A stretch of DNA of 64,000 nt, from assembly GCA_026119935.1 (NCBI GenBank), contig JALRMH010000032.1, positions 248,001-312,000 on the forward strand, written 5' to 3'. Both the position numbers and the translations under genes were made by a program. Source of the DNA: Endothia cerciana. Lineage: Eukaryota; Ascomycota; Sordariomycetes; Diaporthales; Cryphonectriaceae. Below, one piece after another: positions 11,656 to 23,140 of this stretch (position 1 is the stretch's first letter; each line of letters starts with the position of its first letter). The notes under the pieces were generated by a model that did not search any database, was not told the DNA's origin, and saw only the letters and a list, made by a program, of their open reading frames with translations.

Positions 11656-12352
11656 ATGGATACCGAGCATACCAAGATTTCCAGGTGGCAGAGGGACCTG
11701 CTGCCACATATGGTTGACCGTCTTGCCCAGGAGAGTCCTGACGCAGCCTACGGCCTCTGGCCAGTGATCCCTACTTCCTACGAGGCAGGCTATCGCAAAA
11801 TTACCTATTCTCAGTTGACCAATGTCATCGATGGCCTGGCGTGGTGGCTTGTGAGGCAGCTCGCGCCGTACCAACACGGGCCAAGTCTTGACCTATGTCG
11901 GCCCCTCCAACGACGCTCGACTCACAGCACTGCTGTTGGCTACCGTGAAAGCCGGCTACTGCGTGAGTTGATTCTCAATTTCCCCCCGAAATCCCCGAAG
12001 AATAAGGTGCGTGATATGTTTGTTGACGGCCTAACTAGCTCTTTCTCACATCGCCGCGTAACAGTCCGGCTGCACATCGTGCGCCTTTCGATGCCCTGGA
12101 TTGCCACACGCTGGTGACAACGGAATCAATGCCGCCGCCCGCTCAGACGATTATCGAGGCCATAAAGCCGCGCCGGATCACCATCCCTAGTGTCGATGAG
12201 CTCCTGGCCAAGACACACCCGCCGTTTCCGTACAATAAATCCTTCGAAGAAGGGCGGCAGGATCCACCCTTGGTCATGTATGTTTCGAACACCAGACGGG
12301 TGTTTGCGTATATGTGAAATGGCTCTGACTTTCTTGTAGACATACCTCTAGT
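11656..12352 (+). pseudogene. Relic of NRPS-like adenylation domain N-terminus
   Basis: The first 70 or so codons (L-P-H-M-V-D-R-L-A ... I-T-Y-S-Q-L) match the start of fungal NRPS-like A-T-R/A-T-TE enzymes. After about 11875 the homologous reading moves to another frame (T-Y-V-G-P-S-N-D-A-R-L, then K-A-G-Y), so there is at least one frameshift. A later block, 12070-12280, contains F-P-Y-N-K-S-F, the same heptapeptide found before the ATP-binding loop of the intact A-T-R enzyme at 50-53 kb in this window. After an intron-like gap (12278-12339) the sequence reads H-T-S-S and then loses similarity exactly where the A3 core (T-S-G-S-T-G) should be. The thiolation and reductase domains are missing. 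It is a truncated pseudogene, not a working enzyme. Confidence 0.7.
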
Positions 12353-12359
12353 GTAGCCC

Positions 12360-12506
12360 ATGGCCGTCGAGAACGCTTTTGCTAGTAGCCCTGCGCTTCG
12401 CAATGTACCGGCTGTTAGTCGAGAGTGGATGCGGAAATGGGTTGACGAATGGGTAGCGACAGGTGGCCGCAATGAGAACGAAGAACCGCCTCGTGTTGGA
12501 CATTGA
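12360..12506 (+). other. Short coding-like ORF, 48 codons, unknown
   Basis: Directly after the NRPS-like relic an ATG opens a 48-codon frame with coding-like third positions, rich in Trp and charged residues. I do not recognise it. It may be a fragment of another gene joined to the relic by rearrangement. Confidence 0.25.
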
Positions 12507-13354
12507 ACCGAGGTCTCTTGAAAACATATAAGAAGGTCAGGGAATCACAACATATCATGCAGGAGCGTCTGGTACACCATGATGGAAACGTCGGGGTGTC
12601 GGCGTGTGCGCAGAGGGCGGGGAGGGAGCTTTTCCGGAGCACGAGACTAAACCAGGTCAGTGATTTCCTCAGACGAGGTAACCACGTCCTGGATATATAC
12701 CTTTAAGATGGCTTTCGCCTAACGGAAGCCTGACCCTTCGTAGGTCGAGCGTGGTATCAGGAACTGAGGCGCTGAGTTAAGCCCAGCAGATCGGTCATAA
12801 CTCCCAAGGCCTGGTCGGCTCCTCGGGCTATTTATAACAGGTAATTAACCTCCTGCAGCTTCACTTCACTACAACCTGCTGGTAACCGCATCAAGCCTGG
12901 CTGGTAATGTCCATGGCCAGCTAGCGGCAGCCCGCCCCAGGCTAGTGTGGCCGTCTGCCCTGTCACTATGTGTATTGAAGTTTAGCCTTTTGAGCAGCCT
13001 AGCCCATGCATGTGAAGATGTCGTCTTCGACCAACCCAGCGGTGGAGCCCCTTACAATAGAGGTGCGTCATATTAGCAGGAGACAGCAAGGTAGCTTTTG
13101 CCGTGGAAGCAAGGTTTCGGAACCAAGGGATGATAGCCAAGCAAGCACCACTGGCATTGGCCTCACCATTCGACATGAGCAAGGGAATCCAGGGAAGAGA
13201 AGGGACAGATATACGGAAATTTTAACCACAATTGGGAGAGAGTCTTGTGGTATTGCAATCTAATCCGTCATTTAGCGAACAGGCAAGGAAAGAATACTAA
13301 CTCAAAACAGGTCCGATCTGTCGTATACATTCCCAGGCAAAACAAGAACTGCCT
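12507..13354. other. Intergenic stretch, nothing recognised
   Basis: About 850 bp containing only short, overlapping ORFs without motifs. A pseudogene tail could lie at its start, but I cannot support one. Confidence 0.4.
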
Positions 13355-15054
13355 TTATTGTCCTCTATCGTGCTGAGCAGAAGATGAACCGTGGCCGGTC
13401 GGTTCCTGGCCCCTTGGCTGTCTCCCTTCCGTGTCCGCCAGCGAGACGGGCGGCTCAACGAGCTCCGGCTTCCAGGCCAGCGTCCACACCAGCAGGCGCG
13501 GGCCCTTAAAATCCCCCAGCAGGATCTCCCTCTTCTGGCAGTAGTGACACTCGTCCCTGGGGCGAGAGACGTGCGTCGTGCAGTTCGGGCACACGTCAGA
13601 CCAGTGGCAGCTCAGGCCGCGCCAGCTCGTCTTCCGCGGGGGCCTGCCGTCGCAGACCAGGTGGGCCATGACCTCGCGGTTGTCCTCGATCACCCAGTGG
13701 CGCCAGCTCATGACCTCGAAGCGCCACGTCCGCGCCCACCTCAAGATCTCCTCCATCTCGTCCTCCTTGTCCTCGGACGTCTCGAAGGAGATGGTCAGCC
13801 TCTTGAGGCTGGCCATGATGCGGAACATGGAGCCCAGGGACCTGTCCTCGAAGGGGGGCTGCCCGCCCCCTTCCATGGCGGCATGCATCCTCTCCTTCAT
13901 GCGATGTAGGTCTGGGGCGGTAAAACTTGCATCATGCACGTTAATGGCGAGCGGCTTATTGTCCTCCCACCGGTCCCAGTCGGTGCGGCGAAGGGTGAGA
14001 TGGAACTCTTGGAGGTTGTAGAACATCCGCCAGACTGGTTCTGTCGGCCCGTCACCATTGGAGAGAAGGGAGCGTAGGTGCCAGTAGAAATCAGCGCTCT
14101 CTGGATTGTCGTCGACGATCCAGCCGGACTGGCGGGTCTCGTTGAATTCACTTGCCAACCTTTCCTATGCGCTAGATTCAGTTCAAGGTGTTCTCCAAGG
14201 AGAGATCCCCCGCGGAGAGATTCTCGGCAAGCCTGACCGAGGCTGCTGGCTCGAAGGGTTATCCAAACAAGGGAACGGGGGGGGGGGGGACTAACGAGTT
14301 GAAACACCTGCGCATACAGGCGCATAGAGTGGACCTGCTGCAGGTGAGGCTGTCCGTAATTATGCTCTAGGCGTCTGGTGAACTCGAGGAATGTCTCGGC
14401 ATTGTGAGGCTGTCTGTAACTATGCGTTAGGCGTCTGGTGACCTGGACTAATGTCGAGGCATTGTGAGGCTCCCGGCCCTGCCAGATGACCACCTCATGG
14501 CTCCTCGCCAGGAACTTGTCCGCGTCGAGGTAGATCCGCCGACAGGTCTGGAGGAGGTTCTTCCCGGGGAAGGTGTTCCTGTCGGCAAGTTCTGGGCGGT
14601 ACCAGTCGAAGCTCACGGCGTGCCACGCGCCGAGGGGGGACAGCCTCCGATGCGGTAGTGGCGCTGCAGCGCCTGCATTCTGTCCCTGCTGGGCCTCGGT
14701 GTCGGGCTCGTCACTACTCCGCCTGTGGTCGTATCGGACGCAGAAGTCGTGGTCTCCAGTTTTGGCCGAGGGCTCCTTGGGCTTGGGACCCGCGAGGCGG
14801 TTTGGGGAAAGCGCATATTCAAAGATCAGATCCGTGATCTCCTGCGGGATGCGGCCGTTATAGAACGGACTGTGCTGCTGGGGGTCGATCACATTACCCG
14901 GTTGGCCCCAAGAGTTGAGGCGGGTGACCATCAGGTCAGGGAGTGACCTCTGTAGGGCATCGTAGAACTGCGTATGTGTGACAGGTCGCGCGCTCCGGCG
15001 GAGGGCGCCTCCGCGGCGCCTGTGGCCGTGTCGAGGAGGTAGGAGAGGCTGCAT
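13355..15054 (-). CDS. 2EXR/F-box-like fungal protein, two exons
   Basis: Exon 1 (15054-14296) and exon 2 (14164-13355) join in phase 0 over a 131-bp intron (GTTAGT...catag) to about 522 residues. An in-frame ATG at 15120 would add 22 residues. The order of blocks is that of a large fungal family of unknown biochemical role: I-P-x-E-I-x-x-L-I-F-x-Y-A-L, then L-L-Q-T-C-R-R-I-Y-L-D, then an L-x-L-T-L-R-R-x-D-W-x-x-W-E-x-N-x-P-L core. A Cys-rich stretch follows (C-P-N-C ... C-H-Y-C), a possible zinc ribbon. Exon 1 contains a 60-bp internal tandem duplication. The intron contains an 11-base C run on the coding strand. Members of this family are often called F-box-like, but no partner or substrate is established here. 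Confidence 0.75.
14344..14470. repeat. 60-bp in-frame tandem duplication inside the 2EXR-like gene
   Basis: Units starting gtgaggctgtc at 14344 and 14404 and a truncated unit at 14464 repeat at exactly 60 bp. The copies differ at several positions. They encode two 20-residue repeats containing P-H-N-A and T-R-R-L, so the duplication keeps the frame. Confidence 0.8.
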
Positions 15055-15120
15055 CTTGTGTGGAATCAAACAGGATGGCGCCGATAGCCCCTGGACGAGT
15101 CGCGGGTGATGTGCGAGCAA

Positions 15121-15929
15121 TGAGGTAGAAGGGTGGAGGGAGGGATAAGCTGAGCAGATTTCAAGAAGAGGCGTGAGATGGAGTGTCTATACCCAGACAT
15201 GCGCATGTGAGGCCCAGCGTAGAGACACAGCCCCTCCAGATGTTCATTCCCTCTCAAACAGCCTGCCTGTCGTGCACTGCTGCCTGGTGGCGTTATTGGA
15301 TGCACGAGCATGCGTCACCCTCGTCACGAGCACCGACTCGTCTCACAGCGGCCATCTCCGCCCGGCAGCTGTTATGAGAGTGATGTGCCCTGAGCTGTGT
15401 AGGTGTGCAGCTTGGCACCGTTGGCTGCCACGTGTTTATTATGTTTGCCACATCGCGATCGTCCATTCATGGTCCACACTACGGTATGGATATCAATGGC
15501 TGGGCCTGCACCGGCCAGAGACGGGATTGAGTTTTGTGTGGTTGTTCTGTTCCGTATAAACAGTTACATGTAATATCGTATGAATTTATAGAATGTATAG
15601 GCATTTGGTGCATACTAGAGGATGAGACCGTAAACGGTACTTATTGTATCATTTTGTTAGCCAAGGCATGTTCTTGAGTATGAATCAGGTGTTGAGTCCT
15701 GTACGCCGTGCGTGCACTAGCAGAGTCACACCATGAGAATCACCTAGGCAGCCGTAAGTATGCACCGGTCAGGTCTCCCCCTCTAGTTCTTCACGATACC
15801 GCAGTCTACACCTGGGCTATGCGCCAGCTCGAGTTCTGACCGAGGAGACCATTGCCTTCTGAGGGTTTCTCAACCCACCGCACCGGCAGGCACAATGTCG
15901 TACGCGGACCTCACGTGTGTCCCCGGTGT
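15121..15929. other. Intergenic stretch between divergent genes
   Basis: No gene supported. It separates the minus-strand 2EXR-like gene from plus-strand coding remnants and may hold promoters for both. Confidence 0.4.
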
Positions 15930-17036
15930 CTACACGCCCCGTCGACGTGTGCACCTCCTCGCTCATCTACCCGTCCAACCCACACCCCAAGGTCGCCTAG
16001 ATAGCCTCGCTTATCACCGGGTGGGTCACCCTGCTCGTCGACATGCACTGCCTGGGCGCCTCCTCCGTCCCGTTCCCGCCCCACGAGCACCTCCCCTTCG
16101 ACCTCGCCTACCCGGCCTGGTACGGCATCACCAAGGACGTGGTCGACCTCTGGCAGATGGTCGCCCACAAGAACCAGGACTCCGTAGCCACGTGGAACTA
16201 CGGCAGCGGCCGCGAAGGACATGTACAAAACATCTGGGTGGCCTGATAAGTTTAATCCGCTCCGGTTCGACCGATTGTTGCAAGAAAGCGACGGCGGATA
16301 CAATTACCCTCACGACCTGGACATCCAGCAAGTCCGACGAACTTGGCGGAGGTCGGAAGACCCACACAATTTTTTGGAACGACTTTATTCTGCCATGGCA
16401 GTCGAAAACCACTTCGTTGCGAGCCAAACCCGCGCCGCCGAGACGAAATATCGACTAGCGCACGAGAAACTTTTTGAGGACGATGGCAGAAGGACAGAAG
16501 TCACCCTTGAGATCCATGAAGAAGAGCTTGAGCCGCCTCCAGGGCGCTGGAAAGATGGTCAGGGCAGGTTGCGGATGGGGCTAGATTTCCGCAGGGGCGA
16601 TCGCGAAGCACTCCGGGATGGGCTGGTGTGTTGGATGAGGAGCCGGCAGGGCTGTATGACCGAAAGAGAGAAGCTGAGGAGCAGCGCATTGCTGAGCTGG
16701 AGGCCAAGGCTGGGGATGCGAGTCAGAAAGAGAGACGTGAGCGTCTATCTATGTCAGGAGGCAAAAGGCAGCGCCGCGGCCGCGGTTCCAGAAGAGGTTC
16801 GCCAAGGCATCAGTGCTGTGTACCCTGTCAGAGATGACGGTTGGAGCATCTTAGGTAGTGGCGGCCTGATGCTGGATGTCGAGAGGGTCATTCAGGGCGA
16901 CATGAGTCTAGAAGAACTGGCCAAACAGATTGTTCACGATTTCGACCAAATTGCTGGGGCAAACGAGGCTGAAATGAAGATGCGGAAAAATGAAGATGGG
17001 GGTGGTGGTTATGGCCGAGGCCGCGAGCTCGGGTAA
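15930..17036 (+). pseudogene. Unrecognised gene broken by frameshifts
   Basis: Coding-like sequence continues across about 1.1 kb but changes frame at least three times. A first block (15950-16245) has a stop near 15999 and a possible membrane segment (S-L-I-T-G-W-V-T-L-L-V-D). A second block runs from 16221 to about 16620 in another frame, rich in Glu and Arg. A third, 16628-16780, in yet another frame, has coiled-coil composition (R-E-A-E-E-Q-R-I-A-E-L-E-A-K). The last returns to the second frame and ends at 17036. No intron of normal size explains the changes. I do not recognise the family. The best reading is a decayed hypothetical protein gene; two neighbouring genes are possible. Confidence 0.4.
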
Positions 17037-17369
17037 AGTTCGCAGCGATGAGCTGTGAGGGCGCGATGAATTTGAAGGGGCGGCTGGATGTAGGAAACTC
17101 TGGAAGACGACAGATCGACGGATGAAAGACGGCCAGCTAGAGGCTTATGTTGCGTAGAAGAGGAAGAAGATCAGGGACCGAAGCAAGGAACGGGACCCGG
17201 CGCATGCTAGTTGCCGACTCGAAATACTAGTCATACGCGTAGAAGGGGGGAAAGTCACCAGCCCATTGTGTACCTGGCCATACCGTTGCTCAAGGGTGTT
17301 CATACTGTTGCCTAAAAGGGGAGTCTAATTCTCGATATCCTGGACCGTCGGGCTTCCCGCACGACTGCG
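17037..17369. other. Short intergenic gap between convergent genes
   Basis: About 330 bp with no coding signal. It lies between the 3' ends of the frameshifted plus-strand gene and the minus-strand CorA-like gene. Confidence 0.4.
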
Positions 17370-20300
17370 TCAAACTATATCCGCAGTACGCGTGCGCTTG
17401 GTGCCCATATTATTCAAATCCTGATAGACAGCAAACATTCCGGTCTCCTGCTGGGCATGAGGGGTCGTCAGGGCCGGCATCATGCTAGGCGTGTCCGGCG
17501 AGACGGACATGTGGTCGATGACGGCGGCCCGCCTCGTCGCCTGTCTCCTCTCCTGCGCATCGTTGGCCATCTGCTCCGAGCGGCGCCGGACCCACTCCTG
17601 CTCCATTTCCTTCTTCTTCGAGCGGCCCACGTATCTATCTCTCAGGCCTGATATCGTCAGGTCACCTGGCGCGAAGAGCCGGTACATGCCGCATTTGATG
17701 TAGACCCATCTGAAGAGGTCGCGGGACATCCTGCCCGGGCTTCCGAAGGCGGTATAGTAGGTGATTGCGACTATGCCGAACGACATCGGGACTGGTACCT
17801 TTGTTAATGCTCGGCCGGGAGCAATCAGGTGAGGTCGGGGTTCCTCCTTACACATCCACTTGAACTGTTGACTTAACGTCATTGGGGCTTCGGGGCCTGC
17901 GATCTCCTTGTTGTTCATGCCAAAGACACTCGATATGAATGACATCGGCAGCTGGTGGTCGTGGGGTTGTTAGAGTAAGATGGATCAGGGTGGAGCTTTA
18001 GATTGGCCTACAAAGACCACGGTGACGACCGTGAATACCAGGAGGGTAACGCTTTGTCGCTGCGTATCTTCGCCCTGCCTCATCGACTGCCATGCCTGCA
18101 CGACGGTCACTTGCTGCTGCTTCAGCGATATCAGGTAGTCCAACTGTGGCGTCTCGTTAATGCCTGCGGCTGGGTCTCATCGACCGTGGTGGCAACGTAC
18201 ACTCGCAGAGATGTCATCAGCCGACCTGCGCATGTCCTCCAGGTCCTCGACGTTGCCGTGGATCTCCATGAGTAAGGGGTCGACGTCTGGGGTAGGCCTG
18301 CCCTCGGCGAGCTGCAGCATTGTCTTCTCGAGCTTCTCCACCACCTCCTTCTGCTCTGTGGTGATCCTTAACATGATATCCAGGTCTCGAACGATGCTCT
18401 TGATCTGCCCCTGCAGCTCGCCTTCTTTTCCGATGTCGAGGAAGGGCACGATGAGGTCGCTGAGACCGTTGTCGACATCGGTATGGGCAAGCCTCGAGAA
18501 TATCCTGGCCCATTCCCAGTATTGCTCGGCGCCAAACGAATGCTTGCTTGCCTGTGGTCACGAAACTTGTCAGGCTTCAGTGCTGCGTGCATTTTTGCAA
18601 TATTGTCGCTTACCACATCTCGAATGGCCTCCCTGAATATCTGCATAACACCAATCTGGCCATCTTGTGGCTAGGGCTCAAGTTATCAGCCACGGTCTGA
18701 TATGTGCACGGCGTCATTGCACAGGTCTGCGGCACATGTTGAGCAGGAAGTGAAGATAGGGACTGGATGTTTACCTTGACTGCATTGAGGGATGCGCGTG
18801 ATATTAGTGCTTCACTGAGGATGACCAACGCCACGTCGAATATCGTCTTGTTGTGGCCTTTGCCGACCTTCACGAACGCATCTCGGATACTCTTGTGTAT
18901 ACCAGGCGAGTTATTGTGGCCGGTCAGGTCGCCCTGGTCAGGAAAGCATGTGATGATCGTCTGGTCGTCCAGAATCCACATCCATAGCTGGTCGATCATC
19001 ATCACCCGCGGTACCTTGCGGATCCTGTCTCGCCACTCCTTGGTGAACGGGTCGACAGAGTGGAAGTCCAGCTGCTTCGGACGAGTTGCACGGTGGACGA
19101 CCTGGTCCCTAGCACTGGTATGCCATGACAGACTCAGCGTCCACTCGTTCGTCTGCTCCATCGTGCGCCGTGGATGAAGTGGAGGGTCCTCGTGTAGGTA
19201 TTTCTGGATCAGGCTCTTCTCACGGTAGTTGGACATGGCCTCGTATAGCATGGCCGCGTCGAAGAGCACCTGACCAATCTCTGTTCCCGCAATGACCCGA
19301 TTGTTGTCACCAGTGGTGAAGACTGACCACAGCGGCACCTTACCCAACCGGCCGTGACGCTTCATGATATTTGCAAATGCCCCGGTCGCCGTCCTCTTCG
19401 GCGGCGGTGGGGTCATACTGGCCGCGGGTTTGATCTGGGGATTGCCGGCGCCGCGATTCTCGAGGCGCCATGCTGTGTTTGGTTGTCGGCTCTGTGCGTT
19501 GAGGAGCTGAAGACCTCGGTGTCTTGCCCTCCTCATTCCCACCAGCTGGTGCTCCTGCTGTAGCTTCTCCTTCCTCTGCCTCTCGGTCTCCTTGTGCACC
19601 GCCTGCGAGATTTTTGCCTGGTGACGTGCCGTGTCCCAGTGCAGGTAAGGCATCTGCGGGTCCTCGGTGAGCCGGACCAATCTCGAGGGTAGGAAGACGA
19701 AGTATGTATCTCACAAACAAGGCAATGCTATCACATCCTTCCTCTGGGACTTCTTCATGTCAGTGTCAGGGGTTCCACCATTGGCTGCAATGCTTACCTG
19801 TCGATGTAGACATAGCTTCGCACATTGGTCGTAGGTACTTGCCAGTCACGGCTGATGCTTGCTGTTGGCTCTTCCAGTACTTTTGTTCCAGGATCGAACG
19901 GGTGTGCACGATGTTCCCCAGCCCCAGGTCCTCGTTAGAAGGAATTGGATGATTGATACCGTTACCTTGCGGAGGGGGAGGGGTGGGCTTGTTCCTCAAA
20001 TATCGAGCGATGGCCCTCTGCCGAATTAGATAGAGCAGTCAGTCCTCAGGACGTGCAAGAGGAAGATATCAGAGAGTCAAATGACTGAGATCGGGATTTA
20101 CATACTTCGGCCCACTGATGAGTCGTCTGATGTCAATACGCTGGTTCCTCTGATTACCGCAAGCCCGCTGGCAGATCACTTACAAGCATGTTGTTCGCGG
20201 GGAAATGGAAGTAGTTGATAGTGCCACGGGGCCCTCTCAGCAGGCTCTCGTCTTCTCTGCCGTAAATGAGGTCCTCGACAGAGATTCTGTAGCTCGGGAA

Positions 20301-20921
20301 CTGTTCCTGGAACCTGGGGTCGGTGACGTCGTGGACCGGCCGGCCATTTCTAAAGCGGATCAGGTAGGCGTTGGTATCAATGTCTGGATTATATTCCCCT
20401 CCGCGCGTCGAGATGTGCGCCTCCTTTTGCGCCGTCCCGTTCATGGCGAAGTGCATAGTTCGCAATTCCCGGACGCGGCTGATGCCTTCTTGGAAGTCCT
20501 TGGTGCTCCTCCACTTGTCGAGGCTGCTCGTCAGGTTGTGTACCAGGTTCCGGCCCTCGCCCAAATCGTTGAACAGGGAGTTGCGGAGGTATTGGATCCG
20601 CTGTAGTTTTGCCTCGACTTGTCTTGCTTGGTTAGCGTTCAGGGAGGCGAGATATTCTTCGCGCTGGAAAAATTGTTCGCATCCCAGGTAGTGGAGGAGG
20701 AAGTCTCGTGGTTTATGGCGCTCAGCACTCAGACAAGATGGAATTATGTCATGGTCTTCCAGGCGAAGAAGGAGGTCCACGAACTCGGCCGACATGAGGT
20801 GCACAAGTAGGAATGAGAATACAATGAAACAACAGGGCGTCGGATTGCTGTTTCCTCTAGTGAAGAAAGAGAGTTGAGTGTTCCAGAAGCAGCCCAGCAA
20901 ACGGTTACGTGGGAAACACAT
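17370..20921 (-). CDS. CorA-like Mg2+ transporter-related protein, nine exons
   Basis: Exons 20921-20184, 20140-20106, 20015-19798, 19709-18775, 18670-18614, 18551-18201, 18143-18012, 17951-17852 and 17791-17370 join in frame to about 995 residues, or about 953 if translation starts at the ATG at 20795. The C-terminal part has the CorA layout: a long cytoplasmic alpha/coiled region, TM1 (L-V-F-T-V-V-T-V-V-F, then L-P-M-S-F-I-S-S-V-F), the signature Gly-Met-Asn (F-G-M-N-N), and TM2 (F-P-M-S-F-G-I-V-A-I-T-Y-Y). The middle has family blocks such as M-P-Y-L-H-W and D-Q-L-W-M-W-I-L-D-D. This is the large fungal CorA-like group often annotated with ankyrin repeats; no ankyrin repeats are seen here. 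Introns are 43-104 bp; exon 2, only 35 bp, is the least certain. Ion transport is inferred from the family, and many fungal members have no tested function. Confidence 0.82.
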
Positions 20922-22070
20922 TCTGGTAAGTGTACTTGTATTCTCAAGGCATGCCTGGCTTAGTCCACGATCGACGGGACCCGGGAGAGAAAGCTACCTA
21001 GGATTGTGGCTGCTAGGCCTAGACCGAAAGTCAGCATATCATCACGAGACTAGCGTCTTACAATCGGCTAAATCAGGACTGTTAGTTCATCGGCAGGCGC
21101 TTTCGACAAATCAATCCAAGAGTCGAGACGGAACTTCGCCCGGCTCACCGGTAGGGCGACGAAATGATTCGTACCGTGCCACAAGATACAACGAGCACTT
21201 GACGTCTGACCGGTCGTCCAGCACGCCGGTCAAACGTGGTCCTCGGGCAATAGGTGACGAAATTCATCGGTATACTCTTTATGCTGGTACAGGATCACAT
21301 TCATCGGAAGCTACGAGCCAAAGGGAATGTGATGAATGCCAGAACGGGACTCGTGTGTTTATCCAGGTGCTGCGAGCGGCCAGGCAGATCAGGCGAGGGT
21401 GTAAACTGGATGTCCTCGATGGCGACCTCCTCTCGAAGAGAGTCCGATACCCTCGATAATTTGCCCCATTATGGACATCGTGTGTAAGGTAAATGACGGC
21501 ACCCGAGACATTCAGGTTCCCAGGAACCAAGCCTAGCCCAGACTATGCGTGACGTGTACAGAGATCCGTTTCGACGCAAGACATCAAGGTGAGATGGCAG
21601 GGAACACAGCCCTTCATTCATCATACATCGTCCTTGGCATCGGTTTTCGAATCACTTGCACTAGCCTCGTCGGTCTTGAAGAAGAGGCTCACCTCTCATT
21701 CAAATTAGACTAGGCGACGTGGCGTCTCCGTAGAGGCATTCCAGGATTTCAAATGGCGGGTTCAGACATGTTGGTGTGACTCATGGGCCCGTCTACAACA
21801 GCGTCTACAGCAGGCCATTCCCTTGTTTTTCCATGTCTTACATTCAAGTCAGTGTCAGTATGTCAAAGTTGATCGGTCAGATAGGAAGGATCTTGGCTGT
21901 CTTGCCTGAGACTCTTGTCTCTCGGATATGCGGAATTAGGTCGCCTGTGGACAAAGTACAATCTCAGGGTACCGGCGTGTCCGTAGAAATAAGGTGATGG
22001 TCAATGTCAGACATGTTTGACGAGTGACCCCCAGGTCATGCAATAGAATTGGGATTCTAGATCGTTCAGA
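20922..22070. other. Gap with a short minus-strand coding-like fragment
   Basis: Most of this 1.15 kb is empty. At 21465-21301 on the minus strand a frame of about 50 codons with coding-like composition ends in TGA (includes I-Q-F-T-P-S-P-D-L-P and P-V-L-A-F-I). It could be a lost upstream exon of the CorA-like gene or an unrelated relic. I cannot connect it by splice sites. Confidence 0.3.
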
Positions 22071-23140
22071 CTAGTCATCCAGTGGTAGAATATTTCGTGC
22101 TCCATCCTTGACTTGTTCTACGAGGGTCAGTACACATCTCGTTACATAAGGCTGTGACTGCTTACCCTCTAGATATTTCTTGACTTGGTCGTAACTCTTA
22201 CAGACTACAGTCATGTCAGCGTCTCTGTTGTCTAGCTCCGAGGACATCTTTATCTTACTATGGAGGCCGTTGAACGCGTTTTCGAGGTTGACCTGGCCAG
22301 GCTGGCCGTTCTCCCCGCGCGGCTCGATGGCCAAATCCCCGGCACACATTGCAGCTTGCCGCATGTAATCAACGCAGTGAAGAAAGTGTGCCTCATAGTC
22401 ATTAGGCTCGGGTAGATTTGGCGATCCGGTCAGTACCGCCGAGAAGATTTTACCCATGATGTACTGGCAAGTGGTGAGTTTCATTTTTCCAACATATGGC
22501 ACGCGTTAGCTAAGAAAACAGGGCAATTGCTCACCACGCAGTGCAATTGGTGCGTGACAGATGTTGAGTTATAAACCGACGCGTCTGGACCGACAAACCC
22601 GGCTCCGGCTACTTCTTGTCAGCACTTGCTCCCTGAAGGCTTGTGCCCGACGAAGATGCAAAAGGCTGACCTGGGTAAAGGGTCTCCCACTTGGCCTGGA
22701 CCCTCGGCTCAAGAAATTCGGATGCGTTCAGCGGCGTGAATTCAGGATCGGCGTTCCATTTGACAACCTCAGTTGTGACTGTATCGTATTAGTGCGGTGT
22801 CTTGTTCCCTGCTCGTGAGAAGCGCTGTTGAGACTCGCGACGAACAGGTTGGGCCCTTCCGGGCGTAATCTCCTCCGACCTGTGGGCAATTGTTTCGGTG
22901 ACGACTCGCGGTTGCATCCCATATAACAAGTTGTAATAGAATGATCACGCCGAGCATGCCCGTGGTTATGATCCACCAGTATTGTCTTAAAATCGAAATA
23001 GGTCCGCCGCGGGACCTGCGGTTTCTGAAGTCCTGCCAGTTCTTTCTCTCCTCGGTAGGCGAGGCGTCGATATCAGAGCTGGCCAGCAGCTCCTCTCGGT
23101 CCTCTATCGGCGAGTCCTGGTAGATCCGTTTGCTGCCCAT
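22071..23140 (-). CDS. UstYa-like (DUF3328) oxidase, five exons
   Basis: Exons 23140-22846, 22778-22671, 22608-22535, 22463-22166 and 22117-22071 give about 273 residues, the usual length for the family. A single membrane segment lies near residues 54-75, after a charged N-terminus. Both diagnostic H-x-x-H-C motifs are present: H-Q-L-H-C (154-158) and H-F-L-H-C (185-189), the latter followed by V-D-Y-M-R-Q and a Cys about nine residues on. UstYa-family proteins are membrane-anchored enzymes that oxidise or cyclise peptide products in ustiloxin/cyclochlorotine-type pathways and also act on other metabolites. I found no Kex2-type repeat precursor, UstU-like peptidase or peptide synthetase next to it, so the substrate is unknown. 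The first intron uses a GTTCGT donor with a good CTAAT branch site; the last intron (48 bp) is in frame and could be retained. Confidence 0.85.

Noticed and set aside
15911..16303. 130-codon minus-strand ORF
   Set aside because: It is antisense to plus-strand blocks with clearer coding composition.
20878..21459. 193-codon plus-strand ORF upstream of the CorA-like gene
   Set aside because: Composition is rich in Arg and Ser without motifs, it overlaps the other strand's coding-like fragment, and it has no plausible promoter or homology hint.
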